Below, in pieces: positions 53,792 through 62,322 of a DNA stretch of 64,000 nt. Origin of the DNA: JACPFV01 sp038043245. GTDB taxonomy: Bacteria > Pseudomonadota > Gammaproteobacteria > Nevskiales > Nevskiaceae. A program made the translations under genes and the position numbers. The number at the start of each line of letters is the position of its first letter. The stretch's first letter is position 1. The stretch lies in NCBI GenBank assembly GCA_038043245.1, contig JBBTCH010000003.1, forward strand, positions 215,374-279,373. The letters are read 5' to 3'. The notes below the pieces were generated by a model. That model was not told the DNA's origin. It made no database searches and worked only from the letters and a program-made list of their open reading frames with translations.

Positions 53792-56386
53792 ATGAATTCG
53801 GCACACCGTAAACGTCTGCCGGGCACCGCGCTCGATTATTTCGACGCGCGCGAAGCCGTCAACGGCATCAAGCCGGGCGCTTACGAGAAGCTGCCATACA
53901 CCGCCCGCGTGCACGCCGAGAATCTGGTGCGCAAGGCGGATCCGGCGATTCTCAAGGCCTATCTCTCGCAGCTGATCGAGCGCAAGCGCGATCGCGACTT
54001 CCCCTGGTTCCCGGTGCGCGTGGTCTGCCACGACATCCTCGGCCAGACCGCGCTGGTGGACTTGGCCGGCCTGCGCGACGCCATCGCCGACATGGGCGGC
54101 GACCCGGCGCAGGTGAATCCGGTGGTGCCGGTGCAGTTGATCGTGGACCACTCGCTGGCGGTCGAGCACGGCGGTTTCGAGAAAGACGCGTTCGCCAAGA
54201 ATCGTGCGATCGAGGATCGCCGCAACGACGATCGTTTCCACTTCATCGACTGGACTAAGAAGGCCTTCAAGAACATGGAAGTGATCCCGCCGGGCAACGG
54301 GATCATGCATCAGATCAATCTGGAGCGGATGTCGCCGGTCATTTATACGAAAGACGGCGTCGCATTCCCCGACACCTGCGTCGGCACCGACAGCCACACG
54401 CCGCACGTGGATGCGCTGGGCGTCATCGCCATCGGCGTCGGCGGCCTCGAAGCCGAGAACGTGATGCTCGGCCGTGCCTCGTGGATGCGCCTGCCGGACA
54501 TCGTCGGTGTCGAGCTGAGCGGAAAGCCGAAGGAGGGCATCACCGCGACCGATGTTGTTCTCGCACTGACCGAGTTCCTGCGCCAGTCGAAAGTCGTGGG
54601 CGCGTATCTGGAGTTCTACGGTGAGGGCGCCTCGGCGCTCACGCTCGGTGATCGCGCGACGATCTCAAACATGGCGCCGGAATACGGCGCTACCGCGGCG
54701 ATGTTTTTCATCGACAAAAACACGATTGACTATCTCAAGCTCACCGGCCGCGATGATGCGCAGGTGAAGCTGGTCGAAACTTACGCCAAGCACACTGGCC
54801 TGTGGGCCGATGCGCTGAAGACTGCTGAATACGAGCGCGTATTGAAGTTCGATCTCTCGACTGTGGTGCGCAACATGGCGGGCCCGTCCAATCCGCATAA
54901 GCGTTTGCCGACATCCGATCTTGCGGCACGTGGCATCGCGGCGAAGTGGGAACAAGTGCCCGGTCAGATGCCGGACGGCGCGGTGATCATCGCTGCCATC
55001 ACCAGCTGCACCAACACCAGCAACCCGCGCAACGTTATTGCCGCCGGCTTGCTTGCGCGCAATGCCAATGCGCGTGGCCTGAAGCGCAAGCCTTGGGTGA
55101 AATCCTCGTTGGCACCGGGCTCCAAGACCGTGCAGCTGTATCTGGAAGAAGCCCAATTGTTGCCAGAACTCGAAGCACTCGGTTTCGGCATCGTCGCCTT
55201 CGCCTGCACCACGTGTAATGGCATGTCCGGCGCGCTGGACCCGGTCATCCAGAAAGAAGTGATTGACCGCGATCTGTATGCCACCGCGGTGTTGTCCGGC
55301 AACCGCAACTTCGATGGCCGCATCCATCCGTATGCGAAGCAGGCCTTCCTCGCGTCGCCGCCGCTGGTTGTGGCCTACGCGATCGCCGGCACCGTGCGCT
55401 TCGACATCGAGAAAGACGTGCTCGGCACCGACAAGGCCGGCAAGCCGGTCACGCTCAAGGACATCTGGCCGTCAGACGCGGAGATCGATGCCGTCGTCGC
55501 CCGCAGCGTCAAGCCCGAGCAGTTCCGCAAGGTCTACGACCCGATGTTCACCTTCAAGGTGGACAACGGCCCGAAGATCAGCCCGCTGTACGACTGGCGC
55601 CCCCAAAGCACCTACATCCGCCGCCCGCCTTACTGGGAGGGCGCCTTGGCCGGTGCGCGCACGCTGAAAGGCCTGCGTCCGCTCGCCGTCTTACCCGACA
55701 ACATCACCACCGATCATTTGTCGCCATCGAACGCGATCATGATGAACAGCGCGGCTGGCGAGTACCTGCACAAGATGGGTCTGCCGGAAGAGGACTTCAA
55801 CTCCTACGCCACGCACCGCGGCGATCACCTCACGGCGCAGCGCGCGACGTTCGCGAACCCGCAACTCGTCAACGAGATGGTGGTGGTGGACGGCAAGGTC
55901 AAGAAAGGTTCGCTGGCGCGCATCGAACCGGAAGGCAAGGTCGTGCGCATGTGGGAAGCCATCGAAACCTACATGGAGCGCAAGCAGCCGCTGATCATCG
56001 TCGCCGGTGCCGATTACGGGCAGGGCTCCTCGCGCGACTGGGCGGCCAAGGGTGTTCGCCTCGCGGGCGTCGAAGTGATCGCCGCCGAAGGCTTCGAGCG
56101 CATCCACCGCACCAACCTCATCGGCATGGGCGTGCTGCCGCTGGAGTTCAAGCCGGGCACCACGCGCCTGACGCTGGGGATCGACGGCACCGAGACCTAT
56201 GACGTGATCGGCTCACGCAAGCCGCGCGCAGATCTCACGCTGGTGATCAAACGCAAAAGGGGTGAGCGTGTGGAAGTGCCGATGACCTGCCGTCTCGACA
56301 CCGCCGAAGAGGCCTCGATCTACGAAGCCGGCGGCGTGTTGCAGCGCTTCGCGCAGGATTTTCTCGAATCGTCGAAGGCAGCCTGA
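53792..56386 (+). CDS. acnD: Fe/S-dependent 2-methylisocitrate dehydratase AcnD
   Basis: An 864-residue aconitase-family enzyme of the methylcitrate cycle. It starts MNSAHRKRLPGTALDYFDAREAV, characteristic of AcnD rather than AcnA. Cluster cysteines are in TSCTNTSNPRNV and ACTTCNGMSGAL. The C-terminal swivel domain has ADYGQGSSRDWAAKG and GFERIHRTNLIGMGVLPLEF. AcnD forms 2-methylaconitate and needs the isomerase PrpF, encoded 2 kb downstream. prpB, prpC and prpR are not in the window. GGAAGAGG precedes the ATG. Confidence 0.93.
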   Translation: MNSAHRKRLPGTALDYFDAREAVNGIKPGAYEKLPYTARVHAENLVRKADPAILKAYLSQLIERKRDRDFPWFPVRVVCHDILGQTALVDLAGLRDAIADMGGDPAQVNPVVPVQLIVDHSLAVEHGGFEKDAFAKNRAIEDRRNDDRFHFIDWTKKAFKNMEVIPPGNGIMHQINLERMSPVIYTKDGVAFPDTCVGTDSHTPHVDALGVIAIGVGGLEAENVMLGRASWMRLPDIVGVELSGKPKEGITATDVVLALTEFLRQSKVVGAYLEFYGEGASALTLGDRATISNMAPEYGATAAMFFIDKNTIDYLKLTGRDDAQVKLVETYAKHTGLWADALKTAEYERVLKFDLSTVVRNMAGPSNPHKRLPTSDLAARGIAAKWEQVPGQMPDGAVIIAAITSCTNTSNPRNVIAAGLLARNANARGLKRKPWVKSSLAPGSKTVQLYLEEAQLLPELEALGFGIVAFACTTCNGMSGALDPVIQKEVIDRDLYATAVLSGNRNFDGRIHPYAKQAFLASPPLVVAYAIAGTVRFDIEKDVLGTDKAGKPVTLKDIWPSDAEIDAVVARSVKPEQFRKVYDPMFTFKVDNGPKISPLYDWRPQSTYIRRPPYWEGALAGARTLKGLRPLAVLPDNITTDHLSPSNAIMMNSAAGEYLHKMGLPEEDFNSYATHRGDHLTAQRATFANPQLVNEMVVVDGKVKKGSLARIEPEGKVVRMWEAIETYMERKQPLIIVAGADYGQGSSRDWAAKGVRLAGVEVIAAEGFERIHRTNLIGMGVLPLEFKPGTTRLTLGIDGTETYDVIGSRKPRADLTLVIKRKRGERVEVPMTCRLDTAEEASIYEAGGVLQRFAQDFLESSKAA

Positions 56387-56404
56387 GCAGTACCCCGGAT
56401 TGCG

Positions 56405-56446
56405 TTACTCATTATATTGAGTAAAAATACTCAACGTAATGAGTAA
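56405..56446. promoter_or_regulatory. 42-base nested palindrome over the start codon of the DUF4143 ATPase gene
   Basis: Outer arms TTACTCATTA (56405-56414) and TAATGAGTAA (56437-56446) enclose inner arms TTGAGTA (56417-56423) and TACTCAA (56428-56434) with loop AAAA. The gene's ATG (56439-56441) lies in the right outer arm. The element holds four copies of ACTCA/TGAGT and is AT-rich against GC-rich surroundings. There is no Shine-Dalgarno sequence. It may be a repressor operator or an RNA hairpin that hides the start codon. Confidence 0.7.
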
Positions 56447-57644
56447 ATCGTCAGACCCCTATCGCCGTCCACAGGCCGCCACGTTGACATCGCGGCTCGA
56501 CGAGCCGCGCCGCTTCATCCAGGTGGTAGCCGGTCCGCGACAGGTTGGCAAATCCACCTTGGTGCAGCAGGTGACGCAGACGCTGAAAATCCCGGTGCGT
56601 CATGCCAGCGCGGACGAGCCCACCTTGCGCGGTGCAGACTGGATCGCCCAGCAGTGGGAGGCGGCGCGCCTGTCCATGAAGGACAAGAAGGGTGCGGTGC
56701 TAGTGCTGGACGAAATCCAGAAAATCCCAGCTTGGTCTGAAACGGTCAAGCGCCTTTGGGACGAGGACACGCGCGCTAAGCGTCCGCTCAAAGTTGTTTT
56801 GCTCGGCTCTGCACCGCTCTTGATCGCACAAGGTCTGACTGAGAGCTTGGCTGGCCGCTTTGAGGCCACTGCGCTGTCGCATTGGTCTCTGTCAGAGATG
56901 CGTGGGGCCTTCGGCTGGTCGCTGGACCAGTACCTCTATTACGGCGGCTATCCCGGCGCCGCGCCGCTGGTTGGCGAACCGGGCCGATGGGCGCGTTATG
57001 TTCTCGACAGTCTCATCGAGACTTCAATCGCGCGTGATGTGCTGCTGCTGACGCGCGTGGACAAGCCCGCACTGCTGCGGCGACTGTTCGAGTTGGCCTG
57101 TCGCTACTCAGGGCAGGTGTTGTCTTACACCAAGATGCTCGGCCAACTACAGGACGCCGGCAATAGCACCACGCTGGCGCATTATTTGGAACTGCTTGCT
57201 GGCGCCGGTATGGTCTGCGGCCTGCCCAAGTACGCCGGCGACGCGGCACGCAGCCGCGGCTCCAGTCCCAAATTGCAAGTGCTCAACACCGCGCTGATGA
57301 CTGCCGCTTGCGGCCTCACGCTGGACGAAGCGCGTGACGACCGCGAATTCTGGGGGCGGCTGGTGGAGTCCGCAGTCGGCGCGCACCTCGCCAATGCGGC
57401 GATGCGTGGCGAGTGCGCCTTGCACTATTGGCGCGAGCGCAACCACGAAGTGGACTTCATCGTGCAGGCCGGGCGTCGTCTTGTCGCCATCGAAGTCAAA
57501 AGCGGACGTGCGCCGCAAGCCCATGCCGGTACCGCCGCCTTCACACAGGCATTCAAGCCGCAGCGCAGCCTGTTGGTGGGCGGCGATGGTGTGTCTGTGG
57601 ATGAATTTTTATCGCACCCCGTTACACATTGGGTGAGAGCATAG
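56439..57644 (+). CDS. AAA-type ATPase with DUF4143 domain
   Basis: A 401-residue P-loop ATPase. Walker A is VAGPRQVGKSTL near residues 30-41, Walker B is AVLVLDEIQKIP near 85-96, and LLGSAPLL is the sensor-like segment. The C-terminal DUF4143 part ends with a nuclease-like REX...EVDFI...AIEVKSG pattern (about residues 329-357), the acidic-Lys arrangement of PD-(D/E)xK folds. Such genes are scattered accessory ATPases of unknown role, common on mobile or variable segments. It separates acnD from its usual partner prpF and has an unusual palindromic start region. Confidence 0.9.
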   Translation: MSKSSDPYRRPQAATLTSRLDEPRRFIQVVAGPRQVGKSTLVQQVTQTLKIPVRHASADEPTLRGADWIAQQWEAARLSMKDKKGAVLVLDEIQKIPAWSETVKRLWDEDTRAKRPLKVVLLGSAPLLIAQGLTESLAGRFEATALSHWSLSEMRGAFGWSLDQYLYYGGYPGAAPLVGEPGRWARYVLDSLIETSIARDVLLLTRVDKPALLRRLFELACRYSGQVLSYTKMLGQLQDAGNSTTLAHYLELLAGAGMVCGLPKYAGDAARSRGSSPKLQVLNTALMTAACGLTLDEARDDREFWGRLVESAVGAHLANAAMRGECALHYWRERNHEVDFIVQAGRRLVAIEVKSGRAPQAHAGTAAFTQAFKPQRSLLVGGDGVSVDEFLSHPVTHWVRA

Positions 57645-57673
57645 TGGCCGCGCGACGAGCCAAGGAGCGTGCA

Positions 57674-57859
57674 ATGACAACAACAATCAAACTCTGGCTG
57701 CCCAACGATCTGAAACGGTTCATGGGTCAGAAAGTCCGCGAAGGCGGCTACATCAGCGGCCCGGAATACGTGCGTGACCTCGTTCGCCAGCATCGCCGCC
57801 GCATAATTGAGGATACGCCGCGCATGCTGATCCGGACAGGCAAGGGCGCTAGTCAGTGA
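57674..57859 (+). CDS. ParD-family antitoxin-like protein, no toxin gene adjacent
   Basis: A 61-residue ribbon-helix-helix protein. The ATG at 57674 has AAGGAG before it; the frame from 57629 is longer but lacks support. IKLWLPNDLKRFMGQKVREGGYISGPEYVRDLVRQHRRR matches the ParD pattern of a DNA-binding strand, two helices and the G-x-Y-x-S-x-x-E-Y-V-R-D motif. ParD is normally followed at once by parE, but the next 113 bases hold no ParE-like frame, only an unconvincing 38-codon open frame. It may be an orphan antitoxin or a regulator. Confidence 0.8.
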   Translation: MTTTIKLWLPNDLKRFMGQKVREGGYISGPEYVRDLVRQHRRRIIEDTPRMLIRTGKGASQ

Positions 57860-57972
57860 ACTCGCAAATCGATGGAATACCACCGCCCGTTCGAATTGGT
57901 ATGTGCGCGGTTGTCCGCACAAGCTGCAATACAATCTCCAGCCCGACCCCGTACTAAATCGTTGAGGCTGAT

Positions 57973-58422
57973 ATGCCCGGAACCGTGAAGTTTCACCGTG
58001 TCCTAAAGGCGCCGCCCGATCGCGTCTACAAAGCCTTTCTTGATCCGGATGCGCTGGTCAAATGGATGGCGCCGCACGGTTTTGTCGCCAAAGTGCATTC
58101 GATGGACGCGCGGGTCGGTGGTGGCTACAAGATGTCGTTCAAGAATTTCGGTACGGGCAGCAGTCATTCCTTCGGCGGGACATATGTGGAACTGAAGCCG
58201 GGTGAATTGCTGCGCTACAACGATCAGTTCGATGACCCGAACCTGCCGGGCCAGATGCAGATCACCATCACCCTGAAGAAAGTGTTGTGCGGGACTGACT
58301 TGCAGATCGTGCAGGAAGGTATTCCGGATTCGATTCCGGTCGAGTTCTGCTACCTCGGCTGGCAGGAGTCGCTGAGCCTGTTGGCTCACGTGGTCGAGCC
58401 CGAAATCCCGGACGGCGCTTGA
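57973..58422 (+). CDS. SRPBCC/AHSA1-family protein
   Basis: A 149-residue START-like ligand-binding fold with GAGGCTGAT before the ATG. VKFHRVLKAPPDRVYKAFLDPDALVKWMAPHGF is the AHSA1 N-terminal signature, followed by GGGYKMSF, and the C-terminal GWQESLSLLAHVVEPEIP helix is also typical. Ligand unknown. It is only 13 bases before prpF but has no known role in the methylcitrate cycle. Confidence 0.9.
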   Translation: MPGTVKFHRVLKAPPDRVYKAFLDPDALVKWMAPHGFVAKVHSMDARVGGGYKMSFKNFGTGSSHSFGGTYVELKPGELLRYNDQFDDPNLPGQMQITITLKKVLCGTDLQIVQEGIPDSIPVEFCYLGWQESLSLLAHVVEPEIPDGA

Positions 58423-58435
58423 CCGGCCCGAAATA

Positions 58436-59623
58436 ATGGCCAACCTTCCACAAATCAAAGTTCCCGCTACTTACATGCGAGGAGGTACCAGCAAGGGTGT
58501 GTTCTTCCGCCTGCGGGACCTGCCGCCTTCCGTGCAGAAGCCCGGTGAACAGCGCGACAAATTTCTCATGCGGGTCATCGGCAGCCCCGATCCCTACAGC
58601 AAACACACCGATGGCATGGGTGGCGCCACCTCCAGCACCAGCAAGACGGTGATCGTCTCCAAGAGCATGCAGCCGGGTCACGACGTGGATTACCTCTACG
58701 GCCAAGTTTCGATCGACAAGAGTTTCGTGGACTGGAGCGGCAACTGCGGCAACCTCAGTACAGCAGTCGGCCCGTTCGCCATCACCAATGGGCTCATTGA
58801 AAAATCGCGCCTGCCGCGCGACGGCGTGTTTCCGGTGAAGGTCTGGCAGGCCAACATCGGCAAAACAATCATCTGCCATGTGCCGATGAGTAACGGGCAG
58901 GTGCAGGAAACCGGCGACTTCGAGCTCGACGGCGTCACGTTTCCCGCCGCCGAAGTGCAGCTTGAATTTCTCGACCCGGCCGACGAAGGCGAGGGCGGCG
59001 GCTCGATGTTCCCCACCGGTAACCTCGTGGACGATCTGGTGGTGCCCGGCGTCGGCACGCTTAAGGCGACCATGATCAATGCCGGCATCGCGACGGTTTT
59101 CGTCAACGCGGCTGACATCGGCTATACCGGCACCGAACTGCAGGATGCGATCAACGGCGACGCGAAAGCGCTGGCGAAGTTCGAGACGATTCGCGCGCAC
59201 GGTGCGCTGCGCATGGGCTTGATCAAGAATCTGGAAGAAGCTGCCAAGCGCCAGCACACGCCGAAGGTTGCCTTCGTCGCGCCGTCAAAAGATTACGTCT
59301 CGTCCAGTGGCAAGAAGGTCACGGCTTCGGAGATCGATCTCAACGTACGTGCACTCTCCATGGGTAAGCTGCACCACGCGATGATGGGTACTTGCGCGGT
59401 GGCCATCGGCACCGCCGCAGCGATCCCCGGCACGCTGGTGAATCTCGCCGCCGGTGGCGGCGCGCGTGAGGCGGTTCGCTTTGGTCATCCGTCCGGCACC
59501 TTGCGCGTCGGCGCGGCCGCCGAACAGGTCAACGGTGAGTGGACGGTGAAGAAAGCCATCATGTCGCGCAGCGCACGCATTCTCATGGAAGGTTTTGTAC
59601 GAGTACCGGGAGATTCCTTCTAA
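58436..59623 (+). CDS. prpF: 2-methylaconitate cis-trans isomerase PrpF
   Basis: A 395-residue diaminopimelate-epimerase-fold isomerase that converts the AcnD product so that aconitase can hydrate it. It opens with IKVPATYMRGGTSKGVFFRLRDLP and has the family segments DGMGGATSSTSKTVIVS, WSGNCGNLSTAVGPFAI and GHPSGTLRVGAAAE. PrpF is usually adjacent to acnD; here three unrelated genes intervene. Confidence 0.94.
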   Translation: MANLPQIKVPATYMRGGTSKGVFFRLRDLPPSVQKPGEQRDKFLMRVIGSPDPYSKHTDGMGGATSSTSKTVIVSKSMQPGHDVDYLYGQVSIDKSFVDWSGNCGNLSTAVGPFAITNGLIEKSRLPRDGVFPVKVWQANIGKTIICHVPMSNGQVQETGDFELDGVTFPAAEVQLEFLDPADEGEGGGSMFPTGNLVDDLVVPGVGTLKATMINAGIATVFVNAADIGYTGTELQDAINGDAKALAKFETIRAHGALRMGLIKNLEEAAKRQHTPKVAFVAPSKDYVSSSGKKVTASEIDLNVRALSMGKLHHAMMGTCAVAIGTAAAIPGTLVNLAAGGGAREAVRFGHPSGTLRVGAAAEQVNGEWTVKKAIMSRSARILMEGFVRVPGDSF

Positions 59624-59629
59624 CATTCC

Positions 59630-59688
59630 GTCACACCAGCGAAAGCCGGTGTCCAGAAACACTGGATTCCGGCTTTCGCCGGAATGAC
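59630..59688. repeat. Inverted pair of 27-base repeats (family copy 3)
   Basis: The left arm 59630-59656 begins GTCACACCAGCGAAAGCC and ends GGTGTCCAG. The right arm 59662-59688 begins CTGGATTCCGGC and ends GCCGGAATGAC. The 5-base loop is AAACA. It lies between prpF and the SDR gene. Ends and arm length match the copies at 13131-13213 and 39874-39929. Confidence 0.85.
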
Positions 59689-59707
59689 AAAACTAAAGAG
59701 AGTGTCT

Positions 59708-60571
59708 ATGTCGTATCAATCTGTTTTCAAACCCGGCCTGTTCACCGGCCAGACCGTCATCGTCACCGGCGGCGGTTCCGGCATGGGCCGTTGCACCGCA
59801 CATGAGCTTGCGAACCTCGGCGCCAAGGTGCTGATCACCGGCCGCAAGCAGGAAAAACTCGACAAGGTGCTCGCGGAGATCAAGGAAGACGGCGGCACGG
59901 CTGTGTCGTACGCCTTCGATATCCGCGAGGAAGACGCGGTCAAGGCTTCGATCAAGCAGATGCTCGCTGATCACGGAACCATTCACGGCTTGGTGAACAA
60001 CGCCGGTGGCCAGTATCCGATGCCGCTCGCCATGATCAACAAGAAGGGTTGGGACGCAGTGGTGGGCAACAACCTCACCGGCGGCTTCCTGGTGGCGCGC
60101 GAGCTGTTCAACCAGTGCATGAAGAAATCCGGCGGCGCCATCGTCAACATGCTCGCCGACATGTGGCGCGGCATGCCGGGCATGGGCCACAGCGGCGCGG
60201 CGCGCGCCGGCATGCTCAATTTCACCGAGACCGCGGCGCTGGAATGGGCGTCGTCGGGCGTGCGTGTCAACGCAGTGGCGCCGGGTTGGATCGCGTCCAG
60301 TGGCATGGACCACTACGATCCGGTGTTCGCCAAGGAAGTGATCCCCATGCTTGCCAGCAAAGCGCCAGCGCAGCGGATGGGCGAGGAGGCTGAAGTCAGT
60401 TCGGCGATCGTGTTCCTGCTCTCGCCAGCGGCGGCCTACATCAGCGGCGCCTGCATCACCATTGACGGCGGCTCTTCGCTCAACAGCAAGATCTTCCCGA
60501 TGTCGCCGCACAATAAATCCACGATTTACCAAGGCTTCCATCGCGCAGTGAAACCCAAAGCGGTCAAATAA
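59708..60571 (+). CDS. SDR-family oxidoreductase, enoyl-CoA reductase-like (catalytic Tyr absent)
   Basis: A 287-residue short-chain dehydrogenase with ATG at 59708 and AAAGAGAG upstream. The NAD(P)-binding VTGGGSGMGRCTA is at about residues 18-30, and NNAGG near 97-101. Where classical SDRs have YxxxK, this protein reads HSGAARAG. That is the arrangement of peroxisomal trans-2-enoyl-CoA reductases and related dienoyl reductases, which do not use the Tyr-Lys pair. The C-terminus has SPAAAYISGACITIDGGSSL. It is likely to act on an enoyl-CoA in the neighbouring degradation pathway. Confidence 0.88.
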   Translation: MSYQSVFKPGLFTGQTVIVTGGGSGMGRCTAHELANLGAKVLITGRKQEKLDKVLAEIKEDGGTAVSYAFDIREEDAVKASIKQMLADHGTIHGLVNNAGGQYPMPLAMINKKGWDAVVGNNLTGGFLVARELFNQCMKKSGGAIVNMLADMWRGMPGMGHSGAARAGMLNFTETAALEWASSGVRVNAVAPGWIASSGMDHYDPVFAKEVIPMLASKAPAQRMGEEAEVSSAIVFLLSPAAAYISGACITIDGGSSLNSKIFPMSPHNKSTIYQGFHRAVKPKAVK

Positions 60572-60666
60572 GACCCGGGCAGCTTGGCCAAAAAAACAAT
60601 CCTGATTGCCGTTCCGACTCATTAGAATGGGCGGTGAACAAGCCGTGCGACGAAGGGAGCAGGGAA

Positions 60667-62292
60667 ATGCCGGTTATCGAAAGCAAGATCAACGCGAATT
60701 CCTCTGCGTTCAAGCAGAACCGCGAGGACATGCTCAAGTTCGTCGCCGACTGGCGCGCGATTGAGGAAAAGGGCCGCAAGGAAGAAGAGAGCAAGCGCGA
60801 GCGTTTCCACAAGCGCGGACAGATGCTGCCGCGCGAGCGCGTGCACCTGATGCTGGACCGCGGCTCGCCGTGGCTGGAACTGTCTACCCTCTGCGGCTAC
60901 AAGCACCACGACGACAAGGACGGCTCGCTCGCCGGCGGCAATAACATCAGCGGCATCGGCTATGTGTCCGGCGTGCGCTGCATGGTCAATGCCAGCAATT
61001 TCGCCATCAAGGGCGGCACGATGACGCCGTGGGGCGTGCAGAAGGGCCTGCGCATCCAGGAGATCGTGCTGCAGCAGAAGCTGCCAAGCGTGACCATGGT
61101 CGAGTCCGGCGGCGCCAACCTGATGTATCAGGCCGAGCTGTTCATCCCCGGCGGCAAGACCTTTGCCAATCAGGCGCGTGCTTCGGCCGCCGGCATCCCG
61201 CAGGTCTGCGTGGTGCACGGCTCCAGCACGGCGGGCGGTGCCTATATGCCAGGCCTCTCCGACTACGTGATCATGGTGCGCAAGAAGGCCAAGGTGTTTC
61301 TCGCCGGGCCGCCGTTGTTGAAAGCAGCGACGGGTGAAGTCGCCAAGGACGAAGACCTTGGTGGCGCCGAGATGCACGCACAGATCGCCGGCACCGCGGA
61401 ATTCCTCGCCGAGAACGACGCCGACGGCATCCGCATCGCGCGCGAAGTGGTCAAGAACCTCAACTGGAACGCGCAACGCCCCAAGCTGGAACTGCTGCCG
61501 GTGCGCGCGCCGCTGTACGACGTCGAGGAGCTCTGCGGCGTGGTACCGACGGACTACCGCAAGCCCTACGATTGCCGCGAGGTGATCGCGCGCATCGTCG
61601 ACGGCTCGGAATTCCTCGAGTTCAAGAACGAATACGACAACCAGACCATCTGCGGCCGCGCAGTGATCCACGGCCACGCCGTCGGCATCATCAGCAACAA
61701 CGGGCCGATTACCGTGCGCGGCGCGACCAAGGCCGGCCAGTTCATTCAGCAGTGCTGTGCGTCGAACATCCCGATCGTTTACCTGATGAACACCACCGGC
61801 TACATGGTCGGCAGCGAGAGCGAACAGGGCGGCATCGTCAAACATGGTTCGAAGATGATTCAGGCAGTGGCCAACGCCACCGTGCCGCAGATCACCATCG
61901 TCATGGGCGCTTCGTTCGGCGCCGGCAACTACGGCATGTGCGGCCGTGGTTTCGGTCCGCAGTTCATCTTCGCCTGGCCCAACTCCCGTACGGCGGTGAT
62001 GGGCGGCGAGCAGGCGGCCAAGGTCATGAGCATCGTCACCCGCGACAAATGGGCGCGCGACGGCAAGGTCATGGGCGAGACCGACGAAAAAATGTTGACG
62101 ATGCTGGAGCAGAACATCATCAGCCAGTTCGACAAGGAATCGCATGCGTTCGCCGCTACCGCACGCCTGTTCGACGACGGCCTCATTGACCCGCGCGACA
62201 CGCGCAAGGTGCTGGGCATGACGCTATCGGTGTGCAAGGAAGGCCGCGCGCGGCAGATGTTCCCCAGCAGCTACGGCGTCGCCCGTCTCTAA
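60667..62292 (+). CDS. Acyl-CoA carboxylase, carboxyltransferase (beta) subunit
   Basis: A 541-residue crotonase-fold subunit of a biotin-dependent acyl-CoA carboxylase, similar to methylcrotonyl-, geranyl- or propionyl-CoA carboxylase beta chains. The ATG at 60667 has GGGAGCAGGGAA upstream. Landmarks: GQMLPRERVHLMLDRGSPWLEL, VESGGANLMYQ, SSTAGGAYMPGLSDYVIMV, ATGEVAKDEDLGGAEMHA and SFGAGNYGMCGRGFGPQFIFAWPNSRTAVMGGEQAA. The substrate is not readable with certainty. With AtuA-like, SDR and dehydrogenase neighbours, a branched substrate such as geranyl-CoA is plausible. The biotin-carrying alpha subunit is not in the window. Confidence 0.92.
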   Translation: MPVIESKINANSSAFKQNREDMLKFVADWRAIEEKGRKEEESKRERFHKRGQMLPRERVHLMLDRGSPWLELSTLCGYKHHDDKDGSLAGGNNISGIGYVSGVRCMVNASNFAIKGGTMTPWGVQKGLRIQEIVLQQKLPSVTMVESGGANLMYQAELFIPGGKTFANQARASAAGIPQVCVVHGSSTAGGAYMPGLSDYVIMVRKKAKVFLAGPPLLKAATGEVAKDEDLGGAEMHAQIAGTAEFLAENDADGIRIAREVVKNLNWNAQRPKLELLPVRAPLYDVEELCGVVPTDYRKPYDCREVIARIVDGSEFLEFKNEYDNQTICGRAVIHGHAVGIISNNGPITVRGATKAGQFIQQCCASNIPIVYLMNTTGYMVGSESEQGGIVKHGSKMIQAVANATVPQITIVMGASFGAGNYGMCGRGFGPQFIFAWPNSRTAVMGGEQAAKVMSIVTRDKWARDGKVMGETDEKMLTMLEQNIISQFDKESHAFAATARLFDDGLIDPRDTRKVLGMTLSVCKEGRARQMFPSSYGVARL

Positions 62293-62293
62293 G

Positions 62294-62317
62294 CGTATAT
62301 ACGAATACATGTATAAT
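62294..62317 (+). promoter_or_regulatory. Putative promoter/operator of the toxin-antitoxin pair
   Basis: Two perfect 10-base palindromes, CGTATATACG (62294-62303) and ATACATGTAT (62305-62314), are followed by and overlap TATAAT (62312-62317), just 5 bases before the toxin ATG. Palindromes over the -10 box fit autorepression by the HTH antitoxin. A transcript from this box would be leaderless. Confidence 0.55.
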
Positions 62318-62322
62318 CGCTC

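Noticed and set aside
57872..57988. 38-codon frame after the ParD-like gene as a ParE remnant
   Set aside because: No ParE-like residues can be recognised and it runs into the SRPBCC gene.
60622..62145. 507-residue minus-strand frame opposite the carboxyltransferase gene
   Set aside because: Shadow of a clearly conserved gene; His/Arg-rich sequence typical of antisense frames.
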